Assembly: GCA_903924445.1 (NCBI GenBank)
Contig: CAIYBQ010000148.1
Span: 1 to 8,290, forward strand
Reading direction: 5' to 3'
Origin: an uncultured Armatimonadota bacterium
GTDB taxonomy: Bacteria; Armatimonadota; Armatimonadia; Armatimonadales; Armatimonadaceae
Length of the DNA: 8,290 nucleotides
Below the pieces are notes generated by a model that did no database searches, was not told the origin of the DNA, and saw only the letters and a list, made by a program, of their open reading frames with translations. Position 1 is the stretch's first letter; each line of letters opens with the position of its first letter. Positions 6,154-8,290 of the stretch are shown here, piece by piece. Both the position numbers and the translations under genes were made by a program.

Positions 6154-8290
6154 ATGGCTGGTTGCCCAACGCTAACATCCACCAAGGTCCTCCGCTCGCT
6201 CGGCATCGCCGCCGTTGTTATCCCCCTTATCGGTGGACAGACCTCTCACAGCCAGCAGGTTGCGGCACCGCCTGCGATGCCGATGCCACAAACTCCGCCA
6301 TCCAGTGATGCCGCACCCTTGGTATTGAAGGCAACCGTAGGCGCGGAGAAGCGGTTGCAGAGCAATGGCCAAATGGTTGCGATGGTGCAGGGCCGCACGA
6401 TCACGCTTGAGTTTGATCAGATCGACAAGACGCGCATCACCAAAGTGGACAAAGATGGCAAAGTCACTGTCGAGAATACCGTCGAGTCCAGCCAGGCAAA
6501 AGTCGGTGGGCAGTCTATCCCCGATGATGCCCCAAGCAAGGACATCGATACCATCACATTCGATACTGACAATAGCCTCGTTTCCTATCAGTCATCGGAT
6601 ACCGATCAGGATTCCCTAAAGCGCTCCGTACGCCTGTTCAGCGCTACGCAGCCTCTTTTTGCCAATGTTCCGACAAAGGTTGGCACACAGTGGAGTAAGA
6701 CGCTGAAGGCCGATGCCATCCCGGGGATGCGTGATGCCAAGGTAGACATGATGGTCATGGCCATCGAGCCAAAGCAAGGCGTTCCGTGTATCCGGCTAGG
6801 GGTTCGCTTTTTGGAGACATCCGGGCCTACGCCACTGCAATCCGAAGGCATTATGTGGATAGAGCGTAGCAGTGGAGACAAGGTTGCCGCGGAATGGAAT
6901 ATCCGGAATCTTCCACTTGGAGATGACACCGAGCTCGTCAGCGGCCGCGTCGTGGAGACACGTATTTCCGGTGGAATTATCGCAATACAAAATGGTGGGG
7001 CGTCGCCGGACACAAGCAAACCATCCACAAATCCAACCCTCCCCGTTCCTGCGAGTCCGCCAAAGCCGGAAGCGAAAAAAATCGATGAGCTGGTAAAGGA
7101 TTACGAAAAGCTTCCAGGACTCATGACGATATACCGGAAGAAGGATGCCCTTTCTGGTCGTGAGACGATTTACCTTGAGATTCCAGATGACCAGCTGAGC
7201 AAGTGGCTGCTCCTGCAGGCTACTGCCAGTACGGGCACAAGCGGCTACGTTGAGCTCGGTGAGCCGATTGGTGATCTCGCCTTCCAGTTCCAAAAGCTAC
7301 CGGATGATCGTATTGCGATAACGGTTCCGAACTGGACGCATATCGCGCCCGGCGACGCACTGACGGAGAAGAATGTGCGCGCTGTGTACCCGGATGCCAT
7401 CATTCAAGCCTACCGTGTTGAGGCAAAGCAACCGGAGCGCAAGTCGCAGCTGATCGACATTTCTGAGCTCTTCAAAGGAGACCTCCTTGGCGTTTCGGCA
7501 CCGTTTGCTCCGCCGCCGATTCCAGGTCTGATGGGCGGTCCACAGGGCGGCGCGATGGGGCTTGACCGCGACAAGACGTTTATGCTTAGTCTTAAGGGGC
7601 TCCCGGAAAACATTATCGCGGTTACCCAGTACCATTTCATGCGCGGCCAGAACCGCTCGGTTGTCGGTCAGTCTTTGGTTGACTCACGGAGTGCGAGCTA
7701 CAAGGTGATATACAACTTGTCGGCGCTTCCGGTTGGCAATGGCTATAAGCCGCGTCTCGCCGATCCACGCATCGGGTATTTCACGAATGAGCCGTACGCC
7801 ACCGCGAGCCCGATGGACTTCACTCGCGAGGACAAGGAAGACCTGACGGTTCGGTACATCCACCGCTTTGATGTTCGCAAGAAGAACCCGGATGCCAAGG
7901 TTTCCGAGCCGGTCAAGCCACTTGTCTTCTGGCTGGACAGCGGTATTCCAGTCGAGTGGCGGGATGCGATCCGGGATGGCATTTTGGAGTGGAACAAGGC
8001 ATTTGTCGCTATTGGCTTGCAAAATGTTATCCAGGTTAAGCAGCTGCCAGATGTTATCCCAGCCGATGCGAAGGACATGCCGCTTGACACCGGGGATGCC
8101 CGCTTTAACATCGTTCGCTGGGTCACTGATGACGCCCTCGACAATGCACACGCAGTAGCACACGCACGTTTCAATCCACTCAATGGTCAGGTGCTGAGCG
8201 GGTCCATCAACATCACCAGCTCATTTGTCCGTATCACCCAGCTTGAGAAAATGCTGTCTGTCGATCCTGCAGCCGCATTTTCCCGTGTGG
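6154..8290 (+). CDS. Exported DUF5118/DUF5117 zinc-metalloprotease-family protein (3' partial)
   Basis: The open frame of 712 codons has no stop before the window ends. Residues 1-33 form a signal-peptide-like start (K11, R14, hydrophobic 16-28, SHS before QQ), followed by a Pro/Met-rich linker. About 56-270 is a beta-rich domain of uncertain family (VPTKVGTQW at 172-180, EGIMWIERSSGD at 231-242), then a Pro-rich linker (283-309). About 313-360 matches DUF5118 (YEKLPGLMTIYRKKD, YLEIPD). DUF5117-like sequence follows, with PRLADPRIGYF (533-543), VFWLDSGIPVEWRDAIRDGILEWNKAF (591-617, read in parts), DARFNIVRW (648-656) and NGQVLSGSINI (677-687). In this family a catalytic HExxH zinc site follows soon after such motifs, but it lies beyond the window, so catalysis cannot be confirmed. 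A Gly/Pro/Met-rich insert sits at 450-470. The gene has its own transcription unit after the terminator. The likely location is the periplasm or cell exterior; the substrate is unknown. Confidence 0.85.
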   Translation, partial: MAGCPTLTSTKVLRSLGIAAVVIPLIGGQTSHSQQVAAPPAMPMPQTPPSSDAAPLVLKATVGAEKRLQSNGQMVAMVQGRTITLEFDQIDKTRITKVDKDGKVTVENTVESSQAKVGGQSIPDDAPSKDIDTITFDTDNSLVSYQSSDTDQDSLKRSVRLFSATQPLFANVPTKVGTQWSKTLKADAIPGMRDAKVDMMVMAIEPKQGVPCIRLGVRFLETSGPTPLQSEGIMWIERSSGDKVAAEWNIRNLPLGDDTELVSGRVVETRISGGIIAIQNGGASPDTSKPSTNPTLPVPASPPKPEAKKIDELVKDYEKLPGLMTIYRKKDALSGRETIYLEIPDDQLSKWLLLQATASTGTSGYVELGEPIGDLAFQFQKLPDDRIAITVPNWTHIAPGDALTEKNVRAVYPDAIIQAYRVEAKQPERKSQLIDISELFKGDLLGVSAPFAPPPIPGLMGGPQGGAMGLDRDKTFMLSLKGLPENIIAVTQYHFMRGQNRSVVGQSLVDSRSASYKVIYNLSALPVGNGYKPRLADPRIGYFTNEPYATASPMDFTREDKEDLTVRYIHRFDVRKKNPDAKVSEPVKPLVFWLDSGIPVEWRDAIRDGILEWNKAFVAIGLQNVIQVKQLPDVIPADAKDMPLDTGDARFNIVRWVTDDALDNAHAVAHARFNPLNGQVLSGSINITSSFVRITQLEKMLSVDPAAAFSRV

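Noticed and set aside
6166..6168. Cys at residue 4 of the metalloprotease (MAGC) as a lipoprotein lipobox
   Set aside because: The Cys comes before the hydrophobic segment, not after it, so it cannot be a lipidation site.

Overview
The window comes from a diderm (outer-membrane) bacterium. It carries a complete TonB energy-transduction module next to a TonB-dependent outer-membrane receptor, followed by the first part of an exported zinc-metalloprotease-type gene. All genes are on the + strand. Base composition looks balanced to mildly GC-rich by eye. The style of the proteins (receptor with an N-terminal regulatory-like beta domain, ExbD paralogues with an IEIIPMIDTMFFLLVFF helix, very long Gly/Ser/Ala-rich TonB, DUF5117/DUF5118 metalloprotease) suggests Armatimonadota or a similarly deep-branching diderm phylum. 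That placement is a low-confidence impression, not a search result.

Layout: 1-2516 is a TonB-dependent receptor whose reading frame is already open at the left edge, so the gene and most of its signal peptide start outside the window. A 68-base spacer holds a strong hairpin and a second small hairpin over the ribosome-binding site. Then come exbB (2585-3217), exbD copy 1 (3240-3680), exbD copy 2 (3699-4148) and tonB (4166-5920), separated by only 17-22 bases. A perfect 11-bp stem with a T-tract (5953-5992) ends this unit. A leader of about 160 bases (5993-6153) with several small inverted repeats precedes a protease-family gene that starts at 6154 and runs off the right edge.

How they work together: ExbB and the two ExbD proteins should form the proton-driven inner-membrane motor, which energises TonB. 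TonB reaches across the periplasm with an unusually long linker to open the plug of the receptor encoded first in the operon. The substrate cannot be read from the sequence. The downstream protein is exported and belongs to a metalloprotease family; a link to the receptor (for example, releasing ligands) is only a neighbourhood inference, because a terminator separates them.

The most notable points are: an apparent Asn in place of the otherwise key TonB transmembrane His; an ExbB third helix lacking the usual Glu and Pro; a tandem exbD pair with an invariant proton-channel helix but divergent periplasmic domains; a TonB linker of about 360 residues; and an extra N-terminal domain on the metalloprotease. 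I see no CRISPR array, insertion sequence, tRNA or rRNA. I found no convincing wholly undescribed system.
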